DNA from: Polyangiaceae bacterium
GTDB lineage: Bacteria > Myxococcota_A > Polyangia > Polyangiales > Polyangiaceae
DNA: 64,000 bases
Reading direction: 5' to 3'
Assembly (NCBI GenBank): GCA_016715885.1
Contig: JADJXL010000002.1
Span: 248,001 to 312,000, forward strand
Part shown: positions 52,452 through 61,477 of the stretch, piece after piece
Numbering within the stretch: the stretch's first letter is position 1
Layout: each line of letters starts with the position of its first letter
Position numbers and translations under genes: made by a program
Notes under the pieces: model-generated
Databases searched by the model: none
What the model saw: only the letters and a program-made list of their open reading frames with translations
Told to the model about the DNA's origin: nothing

Positions 52452-52760
52452 GTGCCGCGTTATCGTGTCATCGTCACCGAGATGGCGCGGGAGCAGGTGC
52501 GCGAAATCTCCCGGTGGTGGAAGGCGAATCGGCCGCAACGTCCGAATCTCTTTCGCGAGGAGCTTGCTGGCGCAAGGCATCTGCTCCTTCGGATTCCCAA
52601 CGCGGGTTCCCGCTACCGCTTGTCGAAATATCCCAACGTCCGACGGCTCCTCTTGCTCCGCACGCGCCACCACGTCTACTACGTCGTCAACGAGACGCAG
52701 CGGCTCGTCACCATTCTTGCCGTATGGCACACGTCCCGCGAATACGGCCCGCCGCTTTGA
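52452..52760 (+). CDS. RelE/ParE-family toxin
   Basis: 102 residues from a GTG at 52452, just after the antitoxin stop, with GGAG upstream. Typical RelE/ParE fold: PRYRVIVTEMAREQVREISRWW, RIPNAGSRYRLSKYPNVRRLLL (in parts), HHVYYVVNETQRLVTILAVWH with the terminal Arg of HTSREYG. Could be a gyrase inhibitor (ParE) or an mRNA interferase (RelE); the motif set leans to ParE. Its stop codon TGA overlaps the first bases of repeat copy 2. Confidence 0.83.
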   Translation: MPRYRVIVTEMAREQVREISRWWKANRPQRPNLFREELAGARHLLLRIPNAGSRYRLSKYPNVRRLLLLRTRHHVYYVVNETQRLVTILAVWHTSREYGPPL

Positions 52761-52882
52761 TGACGCTTCTCATCACGGCAGCTCCCCGCGCGTCGGGCAT
52801 TCCCCCTCGCCCTGAAAGTCGCCCAGCGTCCGAGCCTGCGCGAGCACGTAGTCGTAGGCGCTCTCGATGACCACACCGGAAA
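52759..52882. repeat. direct repeat copy 2 (intact 3' end of the lipoprotein gene)
   Basis: Partner of 51991-52114, 768 bases apart. It covers the stop codon region and last about 37 codons of the lipoprotein gene at 52773 plus 14 downstream bases. This copy is part of the intact gene and so is probably the original. Confidence 0.92.
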
Positions 52883-53675
52883 GGTTGTACTTGTCGGCCG
52901 GAAACGCCTTCGCAAGATCAGCATCCTTGACCGCTTGAAGCTCGGCAATCGTCGTTTCGCCGTCCATGTCGAGGTCGCTGTCGGCGATGTACTGCGCATA
53001 CCGCTCGGTCAGCTCGACGCCCGCCGTCACGCTGTTGAAAAACCAGTGATCACCGTGAATCGTCGGCTTGATGGCGACCGACCCGCCCGCCGGAACGGCA
53101 AACCCCGCCAGCCCGTTTTCATCGGCGCAATCGTCGAACGACGTCCCCGCGGGTAGTGCCCACTTGAACGTCTTCTTCGTCGTCCCATTGTCAATCTCGC
53201 CCTCGATGTACACCGATGCCTTGTTGTCCACGAGCAACGCCTTGTCCGCATCGGTCGTCGGCTCGAGCGCCTTCGCATCCGCGCCCGCGTTTGGAAGGTC
53301 AAACCCGAAGCGATCCCATCGTGTCGCTTCCACACCGTTCCACGTGTGCACGATGTAACCTCCAGCAGGAACGTTCATCAGATCGAGCACGTAGACGCCG
53401 GGTGCGGTGAGTTTGTCCGTGGCATCCGATCGAGATGCACGGAAGTTGCCGATGGCGATGACGAAGCGGCTGTACTTGACGTTCCATCCATCGAGGATGT
53501 TCTCTTCGCCCATGCCCGCGGACAAACCGTTGGGAATCGTATCTTCGGCTTCGACGAAGATCTGCACGTTGCCCGCGTCCGTGGTCCCTGATCCATCGCC
53601 GCAGCCAAGGGCCAAGCTCGCGAGCGCACCGAGAAGCGAGAGATACTTTGCATTCGAAGGTTTTGTTACGGTCAT
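52773..53675 (-). CDS. lipoprotein with EF-hand-like loop, unknown function
   Basis: 300 residues (start ATG at 53675; another ATG directly before). Lipobox LALGC (Cys25), then a soluble domain: EAEDTIPNGLSAGMGEENILDGWNVKYSRF in pieces, NVPAGGYIVHTWNG, and later DSDLDMDGETTIAEL, which fits a calcium-binding EF-hand/dockerin-like loop. The C-terminal segment ending DFQGEGECPTRGELP is the part duplicated at 51991. No family known to me. Surface-located calcium-binding protein is an inference. Confidence 0.78.
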   Translation of the reverse strand: MTVTKPSNAKYLSLLGALASLALGCGDGSGTTDAGNVQIFVEAEDTIPNGLSAGMGEENILDGWNVKYSRFVIAIGNFRASRSDATDKLTAPGVYVLDLMNVPAGGYIVHTWNGVEATRWDRFGFDLPNAGADAKALEPTTDADKALLVDNKASVYIEGEIDNGTTKKTFKWALPAGTSFDDCADENGLAGFAVPAGGSVAIKPTIHGDHWFFNSVTAGVELTERYAQYIADSDLDMDGETTIAELQAVKDADLAKAFPADKYNLSGVVIESAYDYVLAQARTLGDFQGEGECPTRGELP

Positions 53676-53732
53676 CAAGCGGATCTAGTGCGTGACCGCG
53701 GACCTGTCGATGACGGGACGGCTCGAGTCCCT

Positions 53733-53985
53733 CTGAACGCATCCAGCTACGTCTTCGCTACAGTGCCCGGTCCTCTCGCGAGCACCTGCCTACGTCTTCG
53801 AGCCGTGGTTTGGTCCCATCGGCAGCGCTTGCTTTCGTCTCCGACACGTAGCCGGTCCTTGTGCGAGCACGCGGCGACGCCTTCAATCCTTGCCATCGGT
53901 CACATTCGAATCACCGGGCCACGGCTTCGAGGCGCAGGCGGGTCCATTCGAAAGCACGCGGCGACGTCTTCGACACATTCGCCGA
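53733..53985. repeat. array of about six degenerate 43-bp tandem units
   Basis: The theme GCACxxGGCxACGTCTTCGA, followed about 18 bases later by a GGTCC block, recurs with CTTCG (or a variant) near 53755, 53798, 53841, 53882, 53928 and 53971; steps are 42-45 bases. Units are well diverged from each other, so this is an old array. It occupies the gap between two minus-strand genes and has no open frame of interest. Confidence 0.6.
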
Positions 53986-54006
53986 TGCTGTTTGAATGAC
54001 TAGGTA

Positions 54007-54729
54007 TTATTGAGGTTTGTTTTCGCCGGCCGATTCATTGGATTTGCCGGCCATTTCCATGTTGTGAAGCGTATCGAAGAAACCGAAGACGCGTTGTTCG
54101 AGGTCTCGGGGCAGGTTCGCGTCGCGTTCGATTTCTTTTTTCAGGTCTTTGCGGAAACGATTGAGTAGCCCCATCGTTTTCGTTCGCAAGACGAGCGCTT
54201 GGGCGCGAGCGGCTTTGGGCACGTCGGCTCGTTCGTCGAGCAATCCTTCGAGCTTCTCGGCTTCGGTCAAAAAGGACGTGGCGACATCCAAGAGCGTTCG
54301 GTTCGGGTCCCACGGGAGCACGAACATTTTCAATGGTTCGCCGAGGGATTGGAGCAGTGGTTTGCGCTTCATTGCGCGTTCCGCTTCGGTCGCGTACGAA
54401 CCGGTCAACTCATCGAGTGACGGAATGAAGGCTTCTCGAATTTGTCGCGCAGCAGCGACCATTTCGAGCGATGCATCGGGATCGTGAAAACATGCCTCGG
54501 TGACGAAGTACATGACGCGACCGAGGCGATCGTGGCGTTCGTCGGTCGTACGAAGCTCGATCTTGTACGGGGGCGACGTAATGGCTTCTGGGATGGCATC
54601 GATGGATATGCGCGCCTCGTGCAGGTCTTCTTTGTAATACGCGCCGGCCTTGCTCGCATTGAGCGCATCCGTGCGTTCGACGAAGAGATTGCGCAATCCA
54701 CGACGAATCGTGACAATGCTGTAGTTCAT
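54007..54729 (-). CDS. hypothetical protein, helical, unknown function
   Basis: 240 residues. Starts with MNYSIVTIRRGLRNLFVER, then a mixed alpha/beta domain (SIDAIPEAITSPPYKIELRTTDERHDRLGRVMYFV in parts) and a long helical C-terminal half (LTEAEKLEGLLDER to NMEMAGK). Hydrophilic, no signal peptide. It lies divergently from the HEPN-like/KGGVGR module with about 215 bases between and may be its neighbour by chance. No family recognised. Confidence 0.68.
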   Translation of the reverse strand: MNYSIVTIRRGLRNLFVERTDALNASKAGAYYKEDLHEARISIDAIPEAITSPPYKIELRTTDERHDRLGRVMYFVTEACFHDPDASLEMVAAARQIREAFIPSLDELTGSYATEAERAMKRKPLLQSLGEPLKMFVLPWDPNRTLLDVATSFLTEAEKLEGLLDERADVPKAARAQALVLRTKTMGLLNRFRKDLKKEIERDANLPRDLEQRVFGFFDTLHNMEMAGKSNESAGENKPQ

Positions 54730-54945
54730 GTGAGCGATGTTGGCATGGATGCGTGAGGGGTGTCAACGTTTCTGTCGGCGCTGGTCGACTCGACACTTGG
54801 GGGTGGAGGTCGGTAGCGAAGCGCGTCGGAGCCGCATGAGCTTGACACTTCCCTGCGACGCTGTGTACGGTCGGCGCGCAACATGGTGCGACCATACTCG
54901 TCTCAGCGGCGACGTTGCGCGTTTTCATGGTGCGTGGAGGCCGGA

Positions 54946-55347
54946 GTGAGCCGCATCGATGTTGACAAGAAGAGTTTGGAAGGAGCTTGGAAACGTCATG
55001 AAGAGCTAGGGCGAAAAAATCCCGCGCACGATGACCACCTGCTTCTGCTGCTGTACGCGGTCGAATGTTGTCTTAATCATTGCCTCATGAGTCGGGAAAA
55101 ACTTCACCATACGTCCCGCATTCCCGAGGATGCACGGTTTGGGCATGCCATCGATCGTTTGGCTGCGAAGCTTGGAGCGCCCGAGATAAGGGGATATACC
55201 GCTGAGACGCCATCGGGAACGTATATCGCACCGGAAAACCTTCATTCGCTTTTTCGCTATGGCGGACGACTGACTCGGCAAGACCGTGATCAGCTATTGC
55301 ATAGCCTTCAATCCGTCCTGAATTGGGCTGCGGAGAACCAGTCATGA
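54946..55347 (+). CDS. small HEPN-like helical protein, first gene of the KGGVGR module
   Basis: 133 residues from the GTG at 54946; GGAGG five bases upstream decides this over an ATG at 54883. The all-helical pattern, HLLLLLYAVECCLNHCLMSREK then FGHAIDRLAAKLGAPEI, resembles HEPN proteins, in which a long helix pair carries a short polar stretch. The RNase-type R-x4-6-H motif is not clear, so it may be a regulatory HEPN. The stop overlaps the next start in an ATGA, so production of the two proteins is coupled. Family assignment is tentative. Confidence 0.65.
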   Translation: MSRIDVDKKSLEGAWKRHEELGRKNPAHDDHLLLLLYAVECCLNHCLMSREKLHHTSRIPEDARFGHAIDRLAAKLGAPEIRGYTAETPSGTYIAPENLHSLFRYGGRLTRQDRDQLLHSLQSVLNWAAENQS

Positions 55348-57932
55348 ATTTATTCCTCACGCACCGAGACGTGGCGCGCCGCCTGCAAAACGCCAAAGCA
55401 GCTCCTTGGGTGGATGTCGTGAGCAATCCGCATGAAATCCGCATTTATGTCGCGGATGATGCGCGACAAGGGGTCCCGACCGTATTGTCTCACTTGCTCG
55501 GCGGGGCATGGGATCCTCTTGGTTCTCTCGTAAAACTCCAAAGCGTGCCAGGCACCGACCGCATACTCCCGGTTCATTACGCTTCGCCAGATGAAATTTG
55601 GCCTGTCGTGACTCGTCCCTTGTGGAAAGGGCAAGGGATTATCGATTTGCCGCCGTTTCCCGACGACCGCACGATTGCTTCATACCATTCTTACAAAGGC
55701 GGTGTCGGTAGGACGACGACGCTTTTGGCCACGTTGGCGGCTCTGCTGCAACGTCGTCCTCCGTCGCGTGTGCTCGTGGTGGATGCGGACGTCGAGGCTC
55801 CGGGGTTGACGTGGATGCTGCGCCGATCCGAAGTCGAGCGCCCATCGTTTCTCGATACGTTGGCCTTGATTCACGATGCTGATGACTGGCGTGTCGAAGC
55901 AATTCCTTTGGTTGCCTCGCTCGTGCGCACTTGGCCCGTGACGCTCGACCTGCCCGACGTGGGCCAGCGCGAATTCTTCTTTTTGCCAGCCATGCGCAAT
56001 TCGCACGACTTGCTCGAGCCTCCCGTGATACCGGAGCAGGTCGTGCGGCGCCATGGCCGCGCGTTCGTCGTCGGCGATGCTCTTCACGCGCTCGCCGTGG
56101 CATTGGACGTGAACGTGGTTCTCGTCGATGCGCGCGCGGGAATCAGCGAATTCGCCTCCCCTCTGTTTCTTGATCCGCGTATCGAATCATTTGCGGTGAC
56201 GACATGTGACTCGCAATCCGTCGAAGGCACGCTCGTGGCCCTGGACGCTGCGCGCGAGCGCGGCGTAGCGCGTACGACGGTGGTCGTCTCCATGGTTCCG
56301 CCGGGCGACGCAGGCGAACATGCGTTGACGCATACGCGCACTCGGTTGCTCGAATCTCTGGTGGAGCCCATGCCGGCCAGCGCGGAAACGCTGAGCCAAG
56401 CGGATGCAAACATCGAAGTATTGGCCGCCGACTTTGCTCAGGAGCTATTGGGCGGCGGTGCAATCGAAGATCTGCTGGGCATACGCATACCCGGCACGAG
56501 GTTGGGCAAGGACGTGGGCTCCGCTCTTGCCACGCGGTTGGTTCATCAAATAGTGGCTCCCGTCGTGCCCACCATGCCCTTCAGCATCGATGAATTCATT
56601 CGGCTGACCGAGCGCATGGAATACGCGGAATTGAATGCCGAGCCGGGGTTGTTGAGCATTCCGGCATTGCGGGCGCTGGTTACGATGGCGCCCAATCAAT
56701 TGCCGAATCGCGTCGTCTTGGGAGCAAAGGGAGCAGGAAAAACCTTTGCCTGGGGTCAAATGGTGCTCGCAGGAGATTGGTCCACGTTTGCACAACGTGT
56801 TCGGGATGGAAGCCCCCTGCCACCAGTTCCCATTCTTCCCCTGCTACAATCTGAGGATCTCGGCGATGCATGGACGGAAAAAATACGCCGCAAGGAGCGG
56901 GAATTGGGCATCGAGGGTATCTCCCCCATCGACGCATTGTCGCATTTGGAGAAGGCCGACGAGTCCATCGACCCGGTCGCCGTGTGGGTGAACGTCATCC
57001 GCGCGCGACTCGCATTGCCCCAAGAGCCTCCGTCCGATGTGCTGACGTTGGTGAATCAAATTCGTGAACGATTCGAACGTGTCATTCTGGTGACCGATGG
57101 GCTGGAACGTTTTTTTCAAATCGATCCAGATTCGCCCATGCCCGAAAGCAAACGACGTCTGTTGCGCGCATTGTTGCAGGACATTCCCAATCGGTTGCGA
57201 GAACAGCCGGAATGTCCCTTGGGATTGGTTACATTTCTGCGTCGCGATTTGGCTGCGGCCGTCATTACCCAGAACTTCGGCCAATTCGAGGCGCGCAATG
57301 CAGACACGTCCCTTCGCTGGTCGCCCACCGAGGCCATTCGTCTCGTGGGTTGGCTGCTGCAATCTGCGCATTGGCCGCCCATTCAAAACATCGCCATCAA
57401 CGAAGCGCGCATGGAGGATTTGGTATCCGTACTCTACGGCTTCTGGAACGAAAAAATGGGGGGCGACAAAGATGCCAAGACTTGGAAATGGGTTTTGGCA
57501 GCCTTGAGCGATTTCAATGCCGTGGTTCAAGCGCGCGACTTGGTTCGATTTCTCCGGGCAGCCGCACAGCAACATGCCAAGCCGGACTTGCCGCTCGCGC
57601 CCGCTGCAATGAGGAAGGCCATTCCGGAAGTGTCAGCGAAGAAAGTGGACGAGTTGGAAAGCGAAATTCCAGGGTTGCGCCCCGTGTTCGACAAGCTGCG
57701 CCGCGTTTCCCCCGAGCTTCGCGTCGTTCCATTCATCCCCGCCGACCTGAGTCTTACGTCCGCCGAAGTCGCATTCCTCGAAACCCTCGGCTTGCTCATT
57801 CGACCCGATCGCCCCGAAGACGATGCGTACCTGCAAGAGGTGGTACGACATGGTTTGGGTTATGGACTGGGTCGACGTGGACGTGCCCGTATCGTCTCGC
57901 TGTATACGCAAGCTTTGCGGCGAACGGGTTGA
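55344..57932 (+). CDS. KGGVGR-motif ParA/MinD-like NTPase fused to a second P-loop NTPase
   Basis: 862 residues from the ATG of the ATGA overlap. Residues 1-110 form a domain of unknown type. A SIMIBI-class domain follows with the variant Walker A KGGVGRTTT (118-126), VLVVDADVEAPGLTWML and VVLVDARAGISEFASP. A second NTPase region begins with the Walker A GAKGAGKT (460-467) and a Walker B-like VILVTDGLERFF (580-591), then helical segments and a winged-helix-like C-terminus (SLTSAEVAFLETLGLLIRP). KGGVGR NTPases occur in predicted conflict systems and are coupled to effectors. Not a chromosome partition protein: no ParB or parS. Confidence 0.85.
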   Translation: MNLFLTHRDVARRLQNAKAAPWVDVVSNPHEIRIYVADDARQGVPTVLSHLLGGAWDPLGSLVKLQSVPGTDRILPVHYASPDEIWPVVTRPLWKGQGIIDLPPFPDDRTIASYHSYKGGVGRTTTLLATLAALLQRRPPSRVLVVDADVEAPGLTWMLRRSEVERPSFLDTLALIHDADDWRVEAIPLVASLVRTWPVTLDLPDVGQREFFFLPAMRNSHDLLEPPVIPEQVVRRHGRAFVVGDALHALAVALDVNVVLVDARAGISEFASPLFLDPRIESFAVTTCDSQSVEGTLVALDAARERGVARTTVVVSMVPPGDAGEHALTHTRTRLLESLVEPMPASAETLSQADANIEVLAADFAQELLGGGAIEDLLGIRIPGTRLGKDVGSALATRLVHQIVAPVVPTMPFSIDEFIRLTERMEYAELNAEPGLLSIPALRALVTMAPNQLPNRVVLGAKGAGKTFAWGQMVLAGDWSTFAQRVRDGSPLPPVPILPLLQSEDLGDAWTEKIRRKERELGIEGISPIDALSHLEKADESIDPVAVWVNVIRARLALPQEPPSDVLTLVNQIRERFERVILVTDGLERFFQIDPDSPMPESKRRLLRALLQDIPNRLREQPECPLGLVTFLRRDLAAAVITQNFGQFEARNADTSLRWSPTEAIRLVGWLLQSAHWPPIQNIAINEARMEDLVSVLYGFWNEKMGGDKDAKTWKWVLAALSDFNAVVQARDLVRFLRAAAQQHAKPDLPLAPAAMRKAIPEVSAKKVDELESEIPGLRPVFDKLRRVSPELRVVPFIPADLSLTSAEVAFLETLGLLIRPDRPEDDAYLQEVVRHGLGYGLGRRGRARIVSLYTQALRRTG

Positions 57933-58149
57933 CGAACTCATCATCGCCCATACCTTGTCCGCACCCGCGCACAACCTGGGTCGCGCACGAACCTGTGAGC
58001 GCGGGCAAGCTCCTGAAACGAGGGGTTGGACGAGGTGTTTCGTCGGGAATCCATTTGGACAGCAGAAAGCCGGGTTTTTCGTCCGCATTGCGCCTGTGAA
58101 TGCGCAGCCGGTGCTGCTCTGCGAGCGGCGCGGCTCCCCTACGCGCGAG

Positions 58150-59140
58150 CAGGCGGCCTCCACCACGGACAAACCACAATGCTCGCGCAAGAGTTCGATC
58201 CGGGCCGCGCGCACTGACGCGGTCGGTGCCGGTGCCTCCCATGCAAGACCAAGCTCCGTGTCGAAGCCCATACTCCGATTCGACGTATTCGCCGAGCTGA
58301 CGAGCAGGAACCGATCATCAATGGCGAGCACCTTCGCGTGAATGAACACCGAGCAGCCCTTGCCGGCTTTTTTGCCTTGGAACCGAGCGGGCGGCGCGCT
58401 GCTCGGTTAATCGCAGAATCCGATGCTGGTAGAGATCGAGATCCATTCTTTACCCTTCTCGGGCAACACAAGGCATAGGGCGGTCCATACGTCGGATCAG
58501 CGCATTGCCAATTTCATCGGACGAAAGATATTGATTTTCTATATAAATCAAACGCTCAGCTTGCTCGATGGCTCGCAGGTGCAAATGGTACAGCTCGTGG
58601 ACCGCTTTTGGATCCTCGATACGTGGCAGCGTGCGCGCCAGTCCGACCTGAGGCGCGTCCACTTCGAGCGTCGGCGTGATCGGAATTGAATACGGCGCGA
58701 CGAATGGCATTCGAGCGGCTCCGCGGTTGCGCGCTGCCAGCGCTCGCAAAACCAGCCGCGCAAAACGTCGACCGCATCGCCCGTCACGTAGGCTTGAACG
58801 TTGAAAGGGTCGAAGGAGAACCAACGATTATGACGAGGCGACTGGGCGGCGATCATCCCAGCGACGCTCCAGCGCCCAGAAGCAGGCGATGACCACGATG
58901 AGCTTTTGATGATGCCGCCCCGGGGCATGTTGTCCATTTTGAAATGAATGCGCTCGTGCCCACGCAGCTTGAACAGAAGTTTTTGTAATGGAATGCGCTC
59001 GAATGCGAATACAGGAGATGAGTCCCACGCGAGTATGTAGACCTGACACAACAGAGGGCGCGATCGCAGGCGTGGGCCGGAAGCAACGCGACACTGTTTT
59101 GAATTGCCACCCGCCACAAATGGATCGCTTTGCCACACAC
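58150..59140 (-). pseudogene. phospholipase D superfamily gene, multiply frameshifted
   Basis: Read in three frames on the minus strand, the pieces fall in the right order for one PLD protein: WRVAIQNSVALL (about 59100), VYILAWDSSPVFAFE (about 59030), the first HKD motif as HHQKLIVV (about 58905), FNVQAYVTGDAVDVL, LPRIEDPKAVHELYHLHLRAIEQAERLIYIENQYLSSDE (in parts, about 58620-58500), and the second HKD as FIHAKVLAIDDRFLLVSSANTSNRSMG (in parts, about 58345-58265). At least four frameshifts separate them, so no functional product is expected. Confidence 0.8.
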
Positions 59141-59639
59141 GTCGTAGACCGCCTTGTAGTATGCGACCATGATGAGCGGCCGAAGCAGGCGCAGCACGCG
59201 CAGGTAGGGGGCCCACAGGCAAGTGATCCGATGCTTGTCGCACGCCTCTAGTGCGAAAGCCCGACGGGAGGGCCACGAAACAGGATGGTGAGCGGCATCA
59301 CGGGAAATGCGGCCAGCTGGGGCGCATAGGGCGCAACAGCGGAAGCGGCAGTGAAGCGGCAGATCATCGTTTGCGCGGCAATCGCGTCACCGGCGGGCGG
59401 ATAAGCTCGGGCCGCGTTCGTCCTGGCGTACCGACAAGGCGTTTGACCCGGGGCCTTCAGCGTGTCACGAGTGCACAGCGAGGTTCGGAAAACCGGTCGG
59501 ATCCGGTCCACGGTAGGCAGAACTGGTAGGTGTCGAGTATCGGCAGGCGAGTAAGCGTGCGCTGGTGCCGGATGGTCCGCCAAAGCGACGAGCGGAGCTG
59601 GGCTGATCCAGTTGGGCACGACCTCTTGCCGCAACGATG

Positions 59640-59730
59640 TCCGGACGAACCCCGATATCACCAGGCGCGAGATATGCGGCCCCCCACGTCCTCCGTGGAT
59701 GTTGTAGGTCATGACCCGGAGGGGGCGCAT
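59640..59730 (-). pseudogene. N-terminal fragment of an exo/endonuclease/phosphatase (EEP) domain gene
   Basis: Reads MRPLRVMTYNIHGGRGG, the canonical first strand of EEP nucleases/phosphatases, then loses similarity within about 15 codons. The remaining gap between here and the phospholipase D remnant (59140-59640) shows no convincing coding signal. EEP and PLD domains occur fused or adjacent in some bacteria, so both may be relics of one locus. Confidence 0.45.
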
Positions 59731-59823
59731 GGCAGCCGATCGGAGCGAATCGCGTGCCAGGGAGGCGCGTGAAAGCGGCCGGGCGGCAATTGCTTCAGTA
59801 CATCCGGCCGTATTGGCGAACGG

Positions 59824-61338
59824 TTACATCTTGGTAATCGTGTACGTGTCGATGACGGGGTCGCTCGCATCCGCGGTCAGCTCGTGCGATTCGATGGAGA
59901 GCGTCGTCTTGTTTGCCTTGACGAACGAATAAAAGCCGAAGACGCTCGTGCCATCGTACGTTCGGCTGGCATCCGTCCAGGCGCTCGTGCCATTGCCATA
60001 CGCATCGGCTCCAGCGCCTGCGCAAACCATGTAAATGGTGCCTTTGTCGGGCGTGGGTTGCACAACGGGCTCGAGCGTTCCGGGAGCGAGTGGTCCGGAC
60101 AGCGGCTTCGTGCGTTCGTAATTGTGATCGTGTCCCAGGGCGAGCAAGTCGACGTGGTACTTGTCCCAGATTGGCACGAAAAATTCACGACCGCGCAAAA
60201 CGTCCGAATCTTCGCCGTGGCTCGATGACGAAAATTCAGCGTGATGGTGCGAAACGATGATCCACGGGACATTGGTGCGATTGGCATTTGCGGCTTCGAG
60301 GTCTTTTTCGAGCCATGCTTTCAAGAGGGGAGCGTATTCGGTGTCGCCATTGGGCGAGGTCACCCAGAAGTCGTCGAGGATGACGATATGCACGGGGCCG
60401 ACGTCGACCGAATAGAAAAGCTCGCTGTATTTGGGAAACTTGGCGTCCTGGGGCAGCACCAGGTTCGAATAGAAGTGGACGGCGTGGTTTTCGTGATTGC
60501 CGTGCGTGGGCAGCATGAGGATTTGGCCGAGTGACGACAGCGTGCCATCGGAATCTTTCCACGAAAGATCGAGCCATTTGTGCCATTCGGCTTGATCCGT
60601 TGCGAAGTTGATCATGTCGCCGCTGAAGATTTGCGCCGTGACGCCGGCTTTCATCATGCGTCGTTGAATGAGGCGCCAAGCTTCGTTGTCTTGGCCGCGA
60701 GAATCGCCGCTGATGCCCAAAATGACTTCGGCATTCGGATCTTTGGGCGTCGTGGTGAACGAATACACGTCGCTCCACACTTCTTTGCCCGCGGGTCCTC
60801 CTCCGACGCGATAATAATACGTGGTCGCGGGGTCGAGTCCGCACAGGTAGGCTTCGTGGATGCGATCGTCGCCTTGGGGTGAAATCAGGCCTTCCGGCGA
60901 GACGAACGTGATGCCGGTGCGGCGGTTTTCCGCGGGCCAGGTGGACGGATCCGGCGTTTTGCCCCACGTGATGTCGCTGGCGAGCGTTTCGATGTCGGTT
61001 TGCCAAGCAAAACCAGCGGACGTCGACGGATCGGCACGGCCTGTGGCGCCCACGTCGACGTTGCCGCCGAGTCCGATGCGAACGCGACGAATGTCGGGCG
61101 CGGCGGAGACGACGGGCGTTCCTTTTTGAAACTCGATGTACTCGGCCCGCGTAGCGACTTCGAAGCCGCACCCTTCGGGTTGAAACTTTTCGATGAGCGC
61201 AGGTCCAGGAGGCGGTTTGGCTTGGGACGTGTCGTCGGCGCAGCCGACGGCGGCAGCGGCAACGGCGGTGAGGACCAAGAGGCCAGCGCAAGCGAGTTTG
61301 TAGGTGTTTGCAGAGCCGCGAATCAGAAGCCGTTTCAT
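59824..61338 (-). CDS. purple-acid-phosphatase-like metallophosphoesterase, secreted
   Basis: 504 residues from the ATG at 61338 (GAGG seven bases upstream); longer in-frame starts add no conserved sequence. Lipoprotein-like signal ending VGC. A fibronectin-type III-like N-terminal domain (YLCGLDPATTYYYRVGGG) is followed by the calcineurin-like fold: SGDSRGQDNEA, IFSGDMINFATDQAEW, THGNHENHAV, VSHHHAEFSS and LGHDHNYERT, giving the dinuclear metal ligands. Hydrolyses phosphate esters outside the cytoplasm, aiding phosphate scavenging; substrate not known. Confidence 0.9.
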   Translation of the reverse strand: MKRLLIRGSANTYKLACAGLLVLTAVAAAAVGCADDTSQAKPPPGPALIEKFQPEGCGFEVATRAEYIEFQKGTPVVSAAPDIRRVRIGLGGNVDVGATGRADPSTSAGFAWQTDIETLASDITWGKTPDPSTWPAENRRTGITFVSPEGLISPQGDDRIHEAYLCGLDPATTYYYRVGGGPAGKEVWSDVYSFTTTPKDPNAEVILGISGDSRGQDNEAWRLIQRRMMKAGVTAQIFSGDMINFATDQAEWHKWLDLSWKDSDGTLSSLGQILMLPTHGNHENHAVHFYSNLVLPQDAKFPKYSELFYSVDVGPVHIVILDDFWVTSPNGDTEYAPLLKAWLEKDLEAANANRTNVPWIIVSHHHAEFSSSSHGEDSDVLRGREFFVPIWDKYHVDLLALGHDHNYERTKPLSGPLAPGTLEPVVQPTPDKGTIYMVCAGAGADAYGNGTSAWTDASRTYDGTSVFGFYSFVKANKTTLSIESHELTADASDPVIDTYTITKM

Positions 61339-61477
61339 GAAGGCACCTCGTGAACGGGCGTGAGGATATCGCGAAGAGGTGGGGAGGGGAATAGTGAAAA
61401 TCGTCTGTTCGGGTGACTTTTTTGTTTGCCCTCGGAAAAACGGTCCGGTAAAACGCCGACGTTCGAGGGAGGTATCC

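Noticed and set aside
51948..52760. Integrative mobile element with attachment sites
   Set aside because: The direct repeats fit, but no integrase, recombinase or transposase gene lies between them, only the toxin-antitoxin pair.
53905..53940. tRNA T-loop (TTCGAATC)
   Set aside because: No acceptor, anticodon or D arm can be formed around it; it falls inside the tandem repeat array.
53733..53985. CRISPR array
   Set aside because: No constant repeat with unique spacers, units diverge throughout and no cas gene is near.
55344..56500. Chromosome partition ParA
   Set aside because: The Walker A is the KGGVGR variant, the protein carries a second NTPase region, and no ParB gene or parS site is adjacent.
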